Positions 46,387-55,915 of a stretch of DNA of 64,000 nt are shown piece by piece (positions within the stretch are counted from its first letter, which is position 1; the number at the start of each line of letters is the position of its first letter). The translations under genes were made by a program, and so were the position numbers. The notes under the pieces are model-generated. The model ran no database searches. It had not been told where the DNA came from and saw only the letters and a list, made by a program, of their open reading frames with translations. This DNA is from Schizochytrium sp. CCTCC M209059. Its lineage: Eukaryota; Sar; Bigyra; Thraustochytrida; Thraustochytriidae. Location of the stretch: NCBI GenBank assembly GCA_000818945.1, contig KN805426.1:155515-219514 (forward strand). Direction: 5' to 3'.

Positions 46387-47991
46387 TTATGTGGAGAGCT
46401 GCTCCTCGAGGAATTGGCTGACGGCTGTGGTGTACAGCTGCGCGCTGACACGCTTCCACCTTGCGCTCTCTGCTTGTTCGCCCAGCGACGCAGAGGGTTT
46501 TCGCGAAGCATTTCCAGAGGCCGGAGCTGCAACTTCAGGATCCGCTTGTCCATTGGACCCAGTAACAGTATCGTCGGCCTTGCCCGATTGCACGACAATG
46601 TGCGTCTGTGAAGTGCTAACCAGGTCGAGAGGTGCATTCAGTGCTGCAGTCGCGATCGGTGGCGTGCGCAAATTTGAGGTACGGATCTGGACCACTGCTT
46701 TTGCATTATCTGCACCTGGGGCGGCCTGATACCGCAAAAGAGGCCTCACGGGTGGCACCGTCGCAGACTTTGCCATGGCCGCCGTTTTGAGCACGTTGGC
46801 GCCATGGCCCCGTGCAATTTCCGCAGGCATGGGCATGCTGACAAGCGCGACGATCGGTTTGGATGCCTCATTCATTCGGACAACCTTGAGGGCTTGGCCC
46901 GAAAGCGTATCCCAGAGACGGCAAGTACCATCGAGGGACCCAGAGACGAGCAGCGTGCCAGCGGTAGACAGCTCGATACAAGACACAGGGCCCAGGTGAC
47001 CCTCGAGCATACGGTAGGTAGCAGAGGCGCCAGAGGAGGCGTCCCGTTTGCGCCGCTTTCCAGGGCGGGTAGAAAGCATGTTTTCGTCCTCGCGCGCACC
47101 GGCACGAAGAGGCACTTCATAAATTTTGGCATCTTCACCGCCAACAAAGGCCATCGTTTCCATCTTGTCAGCCGTCACACACAAGAGAGCAGTTGGAAAA
47201 ACGAAGGAGCGAATGAGCGCAGATCCACGGAAATCCTTGGGAGGCATGAACCATGCCTTGAGCGTCTGGTCCTGGGCGCAACTGAGCACACGGCAGTCAG
47301 AGCCAAAGTGGCCGCTCCAGAGCTGCGTGATGGGTAGCGAGTGATCAGAAAATGTAAACATGGGGCGAGGCGTGGTGACGCGCGCGTCAAGGAGATCCGC
47401 GACGTCCCAAACGTGTGCAATGGCATCTTTACCGGCCGTGATGAGATTCAAGTCGCCCTCGACGAAACGAAGTGCAGAAAGGCCACGGTAATGCGCCTTC
47501 CACACGCGCAAAAGGGCACCCGAGCTGGTCTCCCACAGATAGCATGCGCCAGACTCGCCTCCGCCCAGGATAAAATCGCCTCCGGTCGACGCGCAGAGTG
47601 CGCAGAGCTTTTCCGGAGACGTACAGGTGAGTGCAGGCTGCTCCTTTTTCCAGTTCCAGAGCTTGACGGTGTTCTTCTTGTCCTGGACGGCCGCCACGAG
47701 GTCCCCGCCGGGTCCATTGATTCCGGCGTCGCGTCTCACGACAGCGACGCCATTCGCGACGGTGGCGGACTCCTTGAGCGACCCCACCTGAGTTGCAGCG
47801 TGTTTGAGTGCAAAGATGCCCATGCCAACGCGTCCACCCGCGCCAGGGACCCCTGCGCCAGCACCACCGGATGTGGTGGCGGCCACGGTCGCCGCGGCGC
47901 TGCCATCTTTCTCGAGGGCTCCTCGCGCGACTGAGGCAGCGCCGCCGCCGCACGCGGCCAGAAACACAAGATCTTCGCGATCAATACCCAT
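46387..47991 (-). CDS. WDR18: WDR18/Ipi3-like WD40 protein
   Basis: This 534-residue WD40 protein is expected to act in the Rix1/PELP1 complex, which helps mature and release pre-60S ribosomal particles. Blades are visible as NTVKLWNWKKEQPALTC, GESGACYLWETSSGALL, GKDAIAHVWDVADLL, CAQDQTLKAWFMP, and SGSLDGTCRLWDTLSGQAL. The combination of a YLWE-SSG-LL blade, followed by A.W.AHY.GLSALRF and a V.WD.ADLL blade, is characteristic of WDR18/Ipi3. The C-terminal 130 residues are disordered with a helical end (SAQLYTTAVSQFLEEQL). An Ala/Gly-rich insert (29-55) sits near the N-terminus. I start at the ATG at 47991; frame above it is RE-rich low complexity. It is probably nucleolar. Confidence 0.82.
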   Translation of the reverse strand: MGIDREDLVFLAACGGGAASVARGALEKDGSAAATVAATTSGGAGAGVPGAGGRVGMGIFALKHAATQVGSLKESATVANGVAVVRRDAGINGPGGDLVAAVQDKKNTVKLWNWKKEQPALTCTSPEKLCALCASTGGDFILGGGESGACYLWETSSGALLRVWKAHYRGLSALRFVEGDLNLITAGKDAIAHVWDVADLLDARVTTPRPMFTFSDHSLPITQLWSGHFGSDCRVLSCAQDQTLKAWFMPPKDFRGSALIRSFVFPTALLCVTADKMETMAFVGGEDAKIYEVPLRAGAREDENMLSTRPGKRRKRDASSGASATYRMLEGHLGPVSCIELSTAGTLLVSGSLDGTCRLWDTLSGQALKVVRMNEASKPIVALVSMPMPAEIARGHGANVLKTAAMAKSATVPPVRPLLRYQAAPGADNAKAVVQIRTSNLRTPPIATAALNAPLDLVSTSQTHIVVQSGKADDTVTGSNGQADPEVAAPASGNASRKPSASLGEQAESARWKRVSAQLYTTAVSQFLEEQLST

Positions 47992-48445
47992 TTTTCTCTG
48001 GCCCGTCTCGCGCGCGCGCCCTCGGCCCTCGCGCTCGCGCTCGCCCAAGAGTTCTTGCTCTTGGTCTCAGGCTTTGGCCTTGCTCTTCTTTTTCAACTTA
48101 TTGGCTGGCCACTGGCTATGGTGGCGGGGCACCTGCGCAACCCTATTTCGAGTTGTGCGCAACTCTTTGGGGTTTCTTCTTACTATATATACATGGCATC
48201 AAAATCTCTCCCACTCGCAGTATACAGCAGGATCTCTGGGACCTGGCTGCTGATCTCCTGTCAAGGCAGTCAACATGCAGTCAGTCCGCATGCCACGAGC
48301 GCTTGCATAGAATGTTTTGCTCAAACCCGATGGCAGAGTTTTTTTGCAAGCAAGACGAAGCAAAGCCCACCCCATTTTCGACCTTGCGGCGTTGTTGCAG
48401 ATCTCGCCTTTCAGACGTTGCCTCGTCGGAGCCTGAGAAACCATC
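47992..48445. promoter_or_regulatory. divergent promoter region
   Basis: This separates the start codons of WDR18 (-) and the glycosyltransferase (+). A TATA-like stretch TACTATATATACATGG lies at 48181-48196. Both promoters are probably here. Open frames crossing it are shadows of neither gene and have no domain. Confidence 0.5.
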
Positions 48446-49885
48446 ATGGCCGCGGTCGCGACGCGAGTGGACGCCGCCATTGTGTGCACGCTGGCGCTCC
48501 CTGGGGTGGATGCTGAGTCCGCCAAGACTGACGACGGCGGAACAGATACAGAGGTTGCCGATGTCGAGAGTGCTGCCGAGGACGTCTTGCGAAGCTTTCT
48601 CCGTCATCACAAGGAGGTCGGCTTCGCGCGCGTCTTGCTCTTCTTTGACCAGCACAAGGTAAATGACGAACACGCATGGATCCGCGTGTGTCGTGAAGAG
48701 TCGCAGACGGACGCCACGAGTACTTTTCAAGTGAATTGGTTTTTGCGGTCAGACGCGCGAATCGCGCAAGAGCAAAGAAAGACGAGCCCGCTTGCCAGCG
48801 CTCTCCTCGAGGCCGGACGTGAGCTAGACGAGGTGCCCATCCGTCAACGCATTAACACCGAATATGCACTTTATCTCGCGCAACATTCCAAAGCGCATCG
48901 CGCACAATGGATTGTTCACATTGACATTGATGAGCTCTTTGTTCCGCCCAAGGGCATGTCCGCTTCCGAGCACTTTGCAGACCTTGAGCAGCGGGGAATT
49001 GGCACGTTCAAGTACGTGAATCACGAGGGAGTACCAGAAGTGCGGCGCGTAGGGAACTATTTTCGTCAAGTAACACTCTTTCGCCGAAATCACCTGAGCT
49101 TGCCACTCGTTGCCAAGGTGCAAATGTGCATGTCGAGCTGGGCAGCGCGAACGGACAATGCTCAATACTTTTTGGCGTACGACAATGGCAAGTCAGCAGT
49201 GCGAGCGATCCCGGGGGTTCGCACGTTATCTGTGCACACATTCGCGTTGCCTGCGACCTCGGGTCTTCAGAGCGCCACGAACTTTGCGGATGTGCGGGAC
49301 GGCTCTGCGATGAAAATTGTTGAGAATGCGAGCACTCTTGCAGTCGCAGCAGACGGCGCATGCATTCTACACTACGTAGTATGCGGCGCGGGTTGGATCA
49401 AGTGGAAATACCAACATTTGGGCGACTTTCGCGAGTCTTGGCAGGTAGACGCCCACACGACGGTTCCCATTGCACCTTGCTTTCATCTTGCGTGTAAGCG
49501 CGCTTGCCGGAACGGTCGTTCTGGCCACTGGCAAGTGTTCGATGATCTGTTTTCTTCGCAGGTGCTTGCCCCTCGCAATGATGACACCGTCGAGGCAAGT
49601 TTACGCGCGGGTGTTTGCTTTAGAGTGACCAAAGAGAGGCTCCATATTCTCGTCGACAATGGTAAGGAACACGAGTCTGAAGATGAGCGTTGTGACAATG
49701 TAGAGCCAAAGATTGCAAGACAAGATGAACGTACCGGTGCAACAACAACAACAACAACGACAAGGAGTAGCGAGTTGAATTCACAGTCAAAATGTGTGAA
49801 ATCGCCTTTGACTGATGGGGTTCTTGGCTTTGACAAGGCGTGGTTGCTAAGCAATATTGCGCGTGAGTATCTCAACGAGAACTAG
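48446..49885 (+). CDS. GT92/DUF23-like glycosyltransferase
   Basis: This 479-residue protein resembles family 92-type or related GT-A glycosyltransferases, which add a sugar (often galactose) to glycans. Supporting sequence: an N-terminal half with EDVLRSFLRHHKEVGFARV followed by LLFFDQH, then QWIVHIDIDELFVPPKG with the metal-binding DID at 160-162, then NHEGVPEVR. The middle strand-rich part ends with SVHTF and ILHYVVCGAGWIKWKYQHLG, like the conserved Trp/His/Tyr region at the end of the family. The last 90 residues are polar with a Thr run (ACA repeats) and may be disordered. There is no N-terminal membrane anchor or signal peptide, which is unusual for a Golgi enzyme. Start is the ATG at 48446. 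Sugar specificity cannot be read. Confidence 0.68.
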   Translation: MAAVATRVDAAIVCTLALPGVDAESAKTDDGGTDTEVADVESAAEDVLRSFLRHHKEVGFARVLLFFDQHKVNDEHAWIRVCREESQTDATSTFQVNWFLRSDARIAQEQRKTSPLASALLEAGRELDEVPIRQRINTEYALYLAQHSKAHRAQWIVHIDIDELFVPPKGMSASEHFADLEQRGIGTFKYVNHEGVPEVRRVGNYFRQVTLFRRNHLSLPLVAKVQMCMSSWAARTDNAQYFLAYDNGKSAVRAIPGVRTLSVHTFALPATSGLQSATNFADVRDGSAMKIVENASTLAVAADGACILHYVVCGAGWIKWKYQHLGDFRESWQVDAHTTVPIAPCFHLACKRACRNGRSGHWQVFDDLFSSQVLAPRNDDTVEASLRAGVCFRVTKERLHILVDNGKEHESEDERCDNVEPKIARQDERTGATTTTTTTRSSELNSQSKCVKSPLTDGVLGFDKAWLLSNIAREYLNEN

Positions 49886-50043
49886 ATTCGAGTTTGGGAC
49901 GCGCGCAGCGGAGACGCGCTGCACGTCTTGTGAGGACGTTCGAACGATGTATGTGCGCTCGGTCTCTCTCTCTCTCCCTCTTGGGGTCGGAGATTGTGAG
50001 CGGATCTGATGGCATGAGCTTGCGCATCTGGGACAGCGAGTAG
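49886..50043 (+). pseudogene. relic of a WD40-repeat gene
   Basis: Directly after the glycosyltransferase stop the DNA still reads IRVWDARSGDALHVL, a WD40 blade end, then a TGA, then GRSNDVCALGLSLS, then, after a TC-microsatellite frame change, SEIVSGSDGMSLRIWDSE and a TAG at 50041. These two blades are the tail end of a WD40 protein whose remainder is absent. One stop and one frameshift make it non-functional. The TC tract at about 49960-49980 probably caused the shift. Confidence 0.75.
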
Positions 50044-50276
50044 ACCAAAAGAAACTCTGACGTTTCTGATAATGAGTAAATGAAAGGTTACATTACATGT
50101 TACTTCGAGAGGATGGTACTAAATACAATGACAAGCCTGCATCCCTTGCAGGCTCTCTCACGGTCAGTCTACGTCAGGTGACATGTGACAGGTGTTTTGG
50201 GTTTCGCGTTTTGTCCTTGGGTTTTCTTCTTCTTCTTCATCTTTTTTTTTTTTTTTTGTGCCGTCACGAAGACCCT

Positions 50277-51014
50277 TCAGTATGCAGATGAAGGCATGCG
50301 CAGGGGAAGAGGAGGAGGCGGCGGGGGAAGCGGCGGCGCTAGCTCATCGGGCACTGGCATGTGCTTGAACTCATCCCAGGACATTGCCGAATAATTGCGC
50401 TGTGCGAGCACAGCACCGCCCTCACTCTTGGCCCTGGCAAGACCACGCGCGCGCTTCGGGTTTTCGGCGAGCTTGCGCGCGCTTCGAGGAGCCTTGCGAA
50501 TAATTGAAGCAAAGGCTCCGGCATCATCACGCCCGACGCTCGAATCAGGGCTGCCCGCTCCATACGGGCAGTTCGATTCGAAGGCTTCGTCGTCGTACGC
50601 GCCATCGTCGCCGCCGCCGCAAAAGGAATCTCTCGACGATGCGCCCGAATGGCTGTTGGTGCGGGCCAGGTAATCTTGGCGCGCGTCCGGAGACCGACGC
50701 CAGCGCGAGATGCTGGTCGTCCGGCGTATTAATCCGTGCGCACGTGCGCGCGATGACGAAGGCGTAGGCAGAGGCGAAGTCGAGGCCATGGTCGCGGCGG
50801 AGTGTCCCTTGCGCGCGAGCGACCGGCTCCGTCTCGGCTGGGCCTCGTGCGGCTCCTTGACGCCGTACGGCGCCTCGCTCTTGGCGCGCGCGAGGAACTT
50901 GGCCTTGAGCGGCCGCAGCGCGCGCGTCGGCGTCGAGGGCCGCCGCTCCTCCGCGGGGCTCTCCCACGCCTCGTCTCCGCTCCTGTCGCCGGATCTGGAC
51001 GCAGCGGTGCCCAT
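50277..51014 (-). CDS. Pro/Ser/Arg-rich protein, putatively N-myristoylated
   Basis: This 245-residue protein starts MGTAASRSGDRSGDEA, with Gly2 and Ser6 matching the N-myristoylation pattern, so the ATG at 51014 is chosen over open low-complexity codons upstream. It is Ser/Arg/Ala-rich and probably disordered, with repeated short basic-Ser motifs of the form RAKSE (ARAKSEAPYG, ARAKSEGGAV), RRTTS and ARTNS that look like kinase target sites. It ends with a poly-Pro stretch encoded by a GGCGGC-rich region. There is no recognisable domain. Its reality as a gene rests on the start motif and repeated phosphosite-like motifs, so confidence is moderate. It could be a small membrane-attached scaffold. 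Confidence 0.5.
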   Translation of the reverse strand: MGTAASRSGDRSGDEAWESPAEERRPSTPTRALRPLKAKFLARAKSEAPYGVKEPHEAQPRRSRSLARKGHSAATMASTSPLPTPSSSRARAHGLIRRTTSISRWRRSPDARQDYLARTNSHSGASSRDSFCGGGDDGAYDDEAFESNCPYGAGSPDSSVGRDDAGAFASIIRKAPRSARKLAENPKRARGLARAKSEGGAVLAQRNYSAMSWDEFKHMPVPDELAPPLPPPPPPLPLRMPSSAY

Positions 51015-52100
51015 CCTCGCTCGCTCTCTCTCTCTCCAAAGGCGGCGCCGACGACGACGACCACCACCACCACCACCAAACGCCGCGCGCGCGGAGACGC
51101 GAGACCTGCCGGCAGCTGCGCGGGCTTGCCGCTCTGCCCGAGGCCGCGCCTTTCTGCTTTCGCTTTTGCTTTCGCTTTTGCTCCTGCTGCTGCTGCTGCT
51201 TCTGCGGGCGCCGCCGCTCGCCACTGCGAGCGGATTAGGTTTTGAAAGCAGGCGCAGCAAATGGCCGGAGGCCTCTCGGGTCCCCGCCGCTGCACCGTGC
51301 GGCGGCTCTCGGACCGGCGCCGGCGACCGTCGCTGCCTGCGGCGCGGGTTTCTCTCTCCCGCTCGCGCGCGGGCTCGGCGCGCTCGGCGGGCTCGGGGCG
51401 ATCGATTGCCGCGAGGCAGTCTGAGGTCTGTCTGTCTGTCTTGTCTGCCAGCTCGAGGTGGATCTGATGCCACGAGCAGGCTCTGTCAGTCACGCTGAAG
51501 TGCAGCGCAGGCAGGCCACGAGGACGGACACCGCCAGCCCGAGCAGCTCCGGCTCCGCGAGGAAAGGAAGGCCTGGACGAGCTCTGCTCTGCTCTGCTCT
51601 GCTCTGATCTGGGCTCGCCTGTTCTGCTCTCTCCGCCGCAGCTCCTGCAGCTGCTGCGTATTGCTGGTCTGGTCTGCTCGCTGTTTGAAACGGAGCTGGT
51701 TGAAGGTATGTATGTCTGTGTGGATATATATGTGGATGTACATACGTACGTGTGGACGCCGGGCTCGCCTCGCCGCGCGGCGCCTCGCAGCTGCAGGCGC
51801 GCACCCGGCGGCTCGCCGTCCGTCTGAGCGCCGCGGGCGCCGGCGCGAACGCGAACGCGGCAGGCGGCTCGGGCTCCGGGGCGGCCACGTGCCACGAGGT
51901 CCGCCTTCGCACGCTTGCTCGCTTCCTCGCCTGCTGCTCCTGCAGCTCAGCTTCCGCTTCGCTCGCCCCGGAACGATCGCGCTCGCGCCGCTGGCCGAGC
52001 CCGCTGCAGCCGCGCCGCTGCCTCGCCCCGCGCCGAGCCCCGGCCGCCGGCGCTCGTGGCGCGAGCGAGCGGCCGGCCGGCGGCGAGGCAACGTGAGGCG

Positions 52101-52175
52101 NNNNNNNNNNNNNNNNNNNNNNNNNNNNNNNNNNNNNNNNNNNNNNNNNNNNNNNNNNNNNNNNNNNNNNNNNNN
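52101..52175. other. assembly gap (75 N)
   Basis: A run of N lies in GC-rich intergenic DNA. Confidence 0.99.
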
Positions 52176-52279
52176 GCACCGCGCTGCCCGTGGACACGCC
52201 CGGACGAGAACGTTCTGTTCGCAGGGCGCGGCCAGGGACTCGGACTCGCGCGGCGGCGCTGAGCCTTGGTTTCCTGTAG

Positions 52280-52366
52280 TCTTTCGGGTTCTTTCATTCG
52301 AGTTCTTTCACTCGGGTTCTTTCACTCGGGTTCTTTCATTCAAGGTCTTTCCAAGGTTCTTTCAAC
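52280..52366. repeat. ~15-bp tandem repeat (GGTTCTTTCACTC-type)
   Basis: About five imperfect copies of a 15-bp unit with core GGGTTCTTTCA lie in a row, degenerating to the right. Confidence 0.85.
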
Positions 52367-53582
52367 TTAGGCAGACTACGTACGTATACGTACTTCTTTC
52401 CTTGACGAGTCGTGCGACCGAGTTACGTCTGCGACGGGGGAGGAGGAAAAGACGGACGCGGACGCACCCGTCGGTCTTGACTTGCCGCAAGGCGGAGCGT
52501 CGTGGCGGCACCGGAGCGGAACGTGGAGGCAGCTGCAAGTGGAGTGAGTGGCCACTGCGGCGGGATGAGTAGATATGAATCGGTCTGCTCCGCCACTGAG
52601 GCGGGCGCGTTTTGGACAGGCGCTGCAGCTGCTGCCAGCCAGGTGTAGTAGTAGTGCTAGGTACTACCATTTAGGTGTCTGGTCACATAGGCGGGGACTG
52701 ACTGTCTGACGTGGGCTATATTTATCGCGCGAGACCGCTGCCGGCAAGCCAAATGAAGATCGGGACGCCGGTGTTGGCCGCAGCCGGACATTTCTCTCGC
52801 TCACATCTCATTGAGGCTGCGTTTATGGAATTGCCTCAAAGTATCCGTGACAAGGTTGTTGTTCACCAAGTGCCGGCAGTGGCAGCTAGCTGCAGTCTTT
52901 GATTCTTCAAGAGCAACAAGTATCGTGCAGAACTTTTTGGTCGCCATTGATTGATCATGATTCTAGGCCTTACAGTAAATCGAACTCTTTGCGATGCGAT
53001 CAAATCGCGACCAGATTGTTTTCTTCCTCCTGCAATACATAGATGGCTTCAGCTGCCTGCTGCTACAGCAGCAGTGGCAGGCAGCGATGGTTCTCGCCAA
53101 GGCCTTTGGCTCAGTACGTAGCAAGTATACCAAGCGTCTGGACTGCGCTATCAGCGATATCAGCTTTCGCTCACAGACAACAGCAAGCATATGGTGGCCG
53201 TCCATCACGGCCACCCGCCACCTTGCTGGCGGCCACCCGGCCGACCGGCCACGGCTATCGGCCAGCGCCGCGCGGCGAAATTCCCCTTGGGCCAAACAAA
53301 GGCGCCGGGCCCGGGGATCCATTCTGCTCGGAAGTTCCGAAGCGGCGGAATGTCAATGTGCCGTTTCTAGAACGGAGAATTTACGCAGACCCACAAATGT
53401 GCCGATTCGCCGGGTCTTCGCAGAGCGTCGCGCAAATCAGCAACCTCAAACGCTTTCGTCAACAAAAACTCAAACTCAGCAAGCAGCGCCGACGGCAGCG
53501 GAGAGCGAGCGCACGCGGCAGAGGGGGAAGAGCGCGGGACAGCGCGGTCGGCAAGATAGGCTCGTCACAGTCAGGAGCGGCG

Positions 53583-53885
53583 ATGGGGGACGAACTGGAC
53601 AAGGCGCTCGAAGAGCACACCGTGGTGGTCGTGTCCAAGACGTGGTGCGGCTTTTGCTCGCGCGTCAAGAGCGTGCTGGGGGGGTACCCGATCAACGACA
53701 TGGTCGTGCTCGAGTGCGATAGCAAGCCCGGCATCCAGAGCCGCGCCACCGAGCTCACGGGCCAGCGTACCGTGCCGAACGTCTTTATCGCTGGCAAGAG
53801 CTACGGTGGATGCGACAAGGTCGTCGCTCTTCACAATAGCGGGCAGCTGCAGACCATTCTTTCGGAGGCTGGCGCGCTCGAGTAA
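53583..53885 (+). CDS. dithiol glutaredoxin
   Basis: This 100-residue class I glutaredoxin reduces protein disulfides and mixed disulfides using glutathione. The active site is SKTWCGFCSRVK with both cysteines (Cys22 and Cys25); the cis-proline is in RTVPNVFI (Pro65), and GKSYGGCDK (71-79) is the glutathione-binding Gly-Gly-Cys-Asp motif. Length is typical of the cytosolic family, and the ATG at 53583 gives a complete domain with no excess, so I start there. The frame remains open upstream to an ATG at 53043, which would add a Ser/Arg-rich 180-residue leader. That leader has no conserved look, but a targeting extension is not excluded. CGFC is one of the variant dithiol sites known in this family. 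Confidence 0.92.
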   Translation: MGDELDKALEEHTVVVVSKTWCGFCSRVKSVLGGYPINDMVVLECDSKPGIQSRATELTGQRTVPNVFIAGKSYGGCDKVVALHNSGQLQTILSEAGALE

Positions 53886-54175
53886 CCATGTTTAACTTAG
53901 CAACTGTGACCTTTAGTCGCAGTTTTCTTTTCTTTGTTTTTTTTTCTTCAAAAGTCTTCTCCTCGCCATGATCATAGGCTCTTTTTTCAAGGATAGAGAA
54001 GGCATTGACTTTTTAAAATAACCCGCCAACTTGTTCTTCAAAGAATTTAGACTCTTCTTCTTTTCTTCTCTGTTAGCGATTGTGAAAATTGCGATTATTT
54101 TAACAAAGTTTTCTGTTGCTTCTGCTTGTTAATGGGGTCCAACCTTCCCCACTCGATCCCATTAATTTCTCTCTC

Positions 54176-55915
54176 TCATTTCGATCTTGTCGATGAACAG
54201 CAACCTTTGGTTGCCGCTGCTATGGACGAGGATTTGGCTTCGGACAGCATGCAAAGGCACGGCGCTCGTACAGGGGTGTCCGCTTCGGATCGGCATTGCT
54301 CGAGCGTCTTGCGCTGTGTCGAGTCAAGAGGCGGGCAAACGTCTGGCGCACGTTCTGCACACAACTCGAGTCCAGAGAGCGACCAGATGTTGCCCTGATT
54401 CTTGCTCAGATCTTCCACGAACACAGTGCGTGCCTCCGCGGCGTGGCCCTGTTCCAATAAGAGGCTGGCGAGCGCGTGACGCGTTGGTACCATCCAAGGC
54501 CATGGCTCATCATACACAAAACCATCGTCAAGCTCCACCGCCTGACGCAGACTTGCAAATGCCTGATCATAGTTGCCCTTGCGGTATTCAATTTCCCCGT
54601 CGAGCATGCAATCTGCAACAGCAAGGATATCCTTGGCCGTGTTGTTAAAGAGCGTCCATTCCGACGGCACCAGGGCTGCTGCAGCGCGAAAATCTGTCTG
54701 CTCCTTTTCCGCCTCTACCGTTTTTCCGAGCGCTGCAAAAGCAATGCCGCGCGCATAAGAAAGTGTTGCGTTATATACACGATAGATGCTCTGATCACTG
54801 GCGGGGACTTCGCGCAGGATTGCCTCCCAGTCGCCAAATCGGATAAAGACGTGAAGCACCATGGGCGAGAAGGCCTCGAGCACGGAACACATGCCTTTGT
54901 CAGCCATAAACGCCTTGGTTGCATCGGACATGGCGTCTGTGCGTAGCTCCAGAGCTGCTTCCATGGCGTGAGCACGCGAAGCCATCATGCACGCTCCGTA
55001 GATCTGCATGTGCAAATCGTGGTAGCGATATGCCGAGTAAAAGAGTGCAACGCCTCGCGCATGCACAATCTTGCGATTTGCCGCGCATGCACGACGACTT
55101 GCCTCGACTACTTGCGCATACTGGCCCGTTTGGATCCAAATGTGAGCTGGCATGTGCAATAGGTGGGCAAGGTCACTGCCGGCAGCGGCCTTTACCAAGT
55201 CTTGTGCTGCGCCATCCGCATCCGCTGGATTTGCGCTCATTTCCATGCAATGGATAAACATGTGCAAAAGACCTACATGCTCGGGGAACTCTTGCACGCT
55301 GGCTGTCAAAAGCGCTTGCAGTTTCGCGGTCCCGGGAAAGGCACCTTGCGCTTCGCGAGGGCGGCCGGCCTTGTCGTACAGGTCCCAGGGTTTGAGCACC
55401 ATAATGGACTCGGCGTACAGACATTTCAGATCGGCGTCAGCAGGAACCACCTCTTGCAAGGCGTGCATTTCGCGAGCAAAGGCCTCGTTTAAAGTCATGC
55501 GACCGCTTTCGCTCGTCGGTCCTGGGAGCGCGCACCTCGTGCGCATTGCCTTGGCAAGTCCAGCAACCTTCGGGCTCGTGGTGTCATTCACCAAAGCGAG
55601 CGCCTCCTCCGCAAAGCGGACGGCTTCTGCATTTGACGGAAACGACGCGGGGGCGTCCTCGCACGAAGGATTATTGTAGTTAACGCCGTGGCAGTACGAG
55701 ATGAGAATCCGAGGTTCGGGGGCCCGAGGTGCGGCCTCGGCGCTCGCTTTGAAGCACGTGATCGCCTCTTCGTGATTGAAGGCATACATCCACTGGACAC
55801 CACGCTCAAACCACGCCTGCGCTCCGTCGTCGTCTTTGTCTGCCGTGGGACCGAGTCCTGCAGAGTCTAGTGTCCAGCGCGGCGCGTGAGCCGCGGCCAT
55901 CTCGAGCTCGTACAT
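54176..55915 (-). CDS. TPR-repeat protein of the HMPxHIW type
   Basis: This 579-residue soluble helical protein consists mostly of tetratricopeptide-like repeats. The first clear one is AWFERGVQWMYAFNHEEAIT (about residues 32-51). The middle has LAHLLHMPAHIWIQTGQYAQ and YHDLHMQIYGACMMASRAH, a signature shared by a family of bacterial, plant and protist TPR proteins of unknown job. Later repeats include YARGIAFAALGKTVEAEKEQ and ALASLLLEQGHAAEARTVF. The tail is Cys/Ser-rich. The first ATG in the open frame is at 55915; a second at 55900 is possible, and codons before are open from a TTG, so an upstream exon cannot be excluded. No signal peptide is visible. It is probably a scaffold; no substrate can be inferred. 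Confidence 0.75.
   Translation of the reverse strand: MYELEMAAAHAPRWTLDSAGLGPTADKDDDGAQAWFERGVQWMYAFNHEEAITCFKASAEAAPRAPEPRILISYCHGVNYNNPSCEDAPASFPSNAEAVRFAEEALALVNDTTSPKVAGLAKAMRTRCALPGPTSESGRMTLNEAFAREMHALQEVVPADADLKCLYAESIMVLKPWDLYDKAGRPREAQGAFPGTAKLQALLTASVQEFPEHVGLLHMFIHCMEMSANPADADGAAQDLVKAAAGSDLAHLLHMPAHIWIQTGQYAQVVEASRRACAANRKIVHARGVALFYSAYRYHDLHMQIYGACMMASRAHAMEAALELRTDAMSDATKAFMADKGMCSVLEAFSPMVLHVFIRFGDWEAILREVPASDQSIYRVYNATLSYARGIAFAALGKTVEAEKEQTDFRAAAALVPSEWTLFNNTAKDILAVADCMLDGEIEYRKGNYDQAFASLRQAVELDDGFVYDEPWPWMVPTRHALASLLLEQGHAAEARTVFVEDLSKNQGNIWSLSGLELCAERAPDVCPPLDSTQRKTLEQCRSEADTPVRAPCLCMLSEAKSSSIAAATKGCCSSTRSK

Larger units (their letters stand above)
51015..53582. other. long intergenic region with gap and tandem repeats
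   Basis: GC-rich simple sequence dominates: (CTCTG)n near 51579-51606, an assembly gap, CTTTC-rich direct repeats at 52280-52366 and TACGTA repeats near 52378-52390. A TAGGCC motif lies at 52964-52969. The frame of the glutaredoxin gene is open back to 53043 with an ATG, so a longer N-terminus for that gene is possible. Other open frames, several crossing the N run, look non-coding. Confidence 0.55.

Noticed and set aside
55588..55870. Small overlapping frames at the start of the HMPxHIW-type TPR gene
   Set aside because: They are shadows of the TPR frame with no domain.
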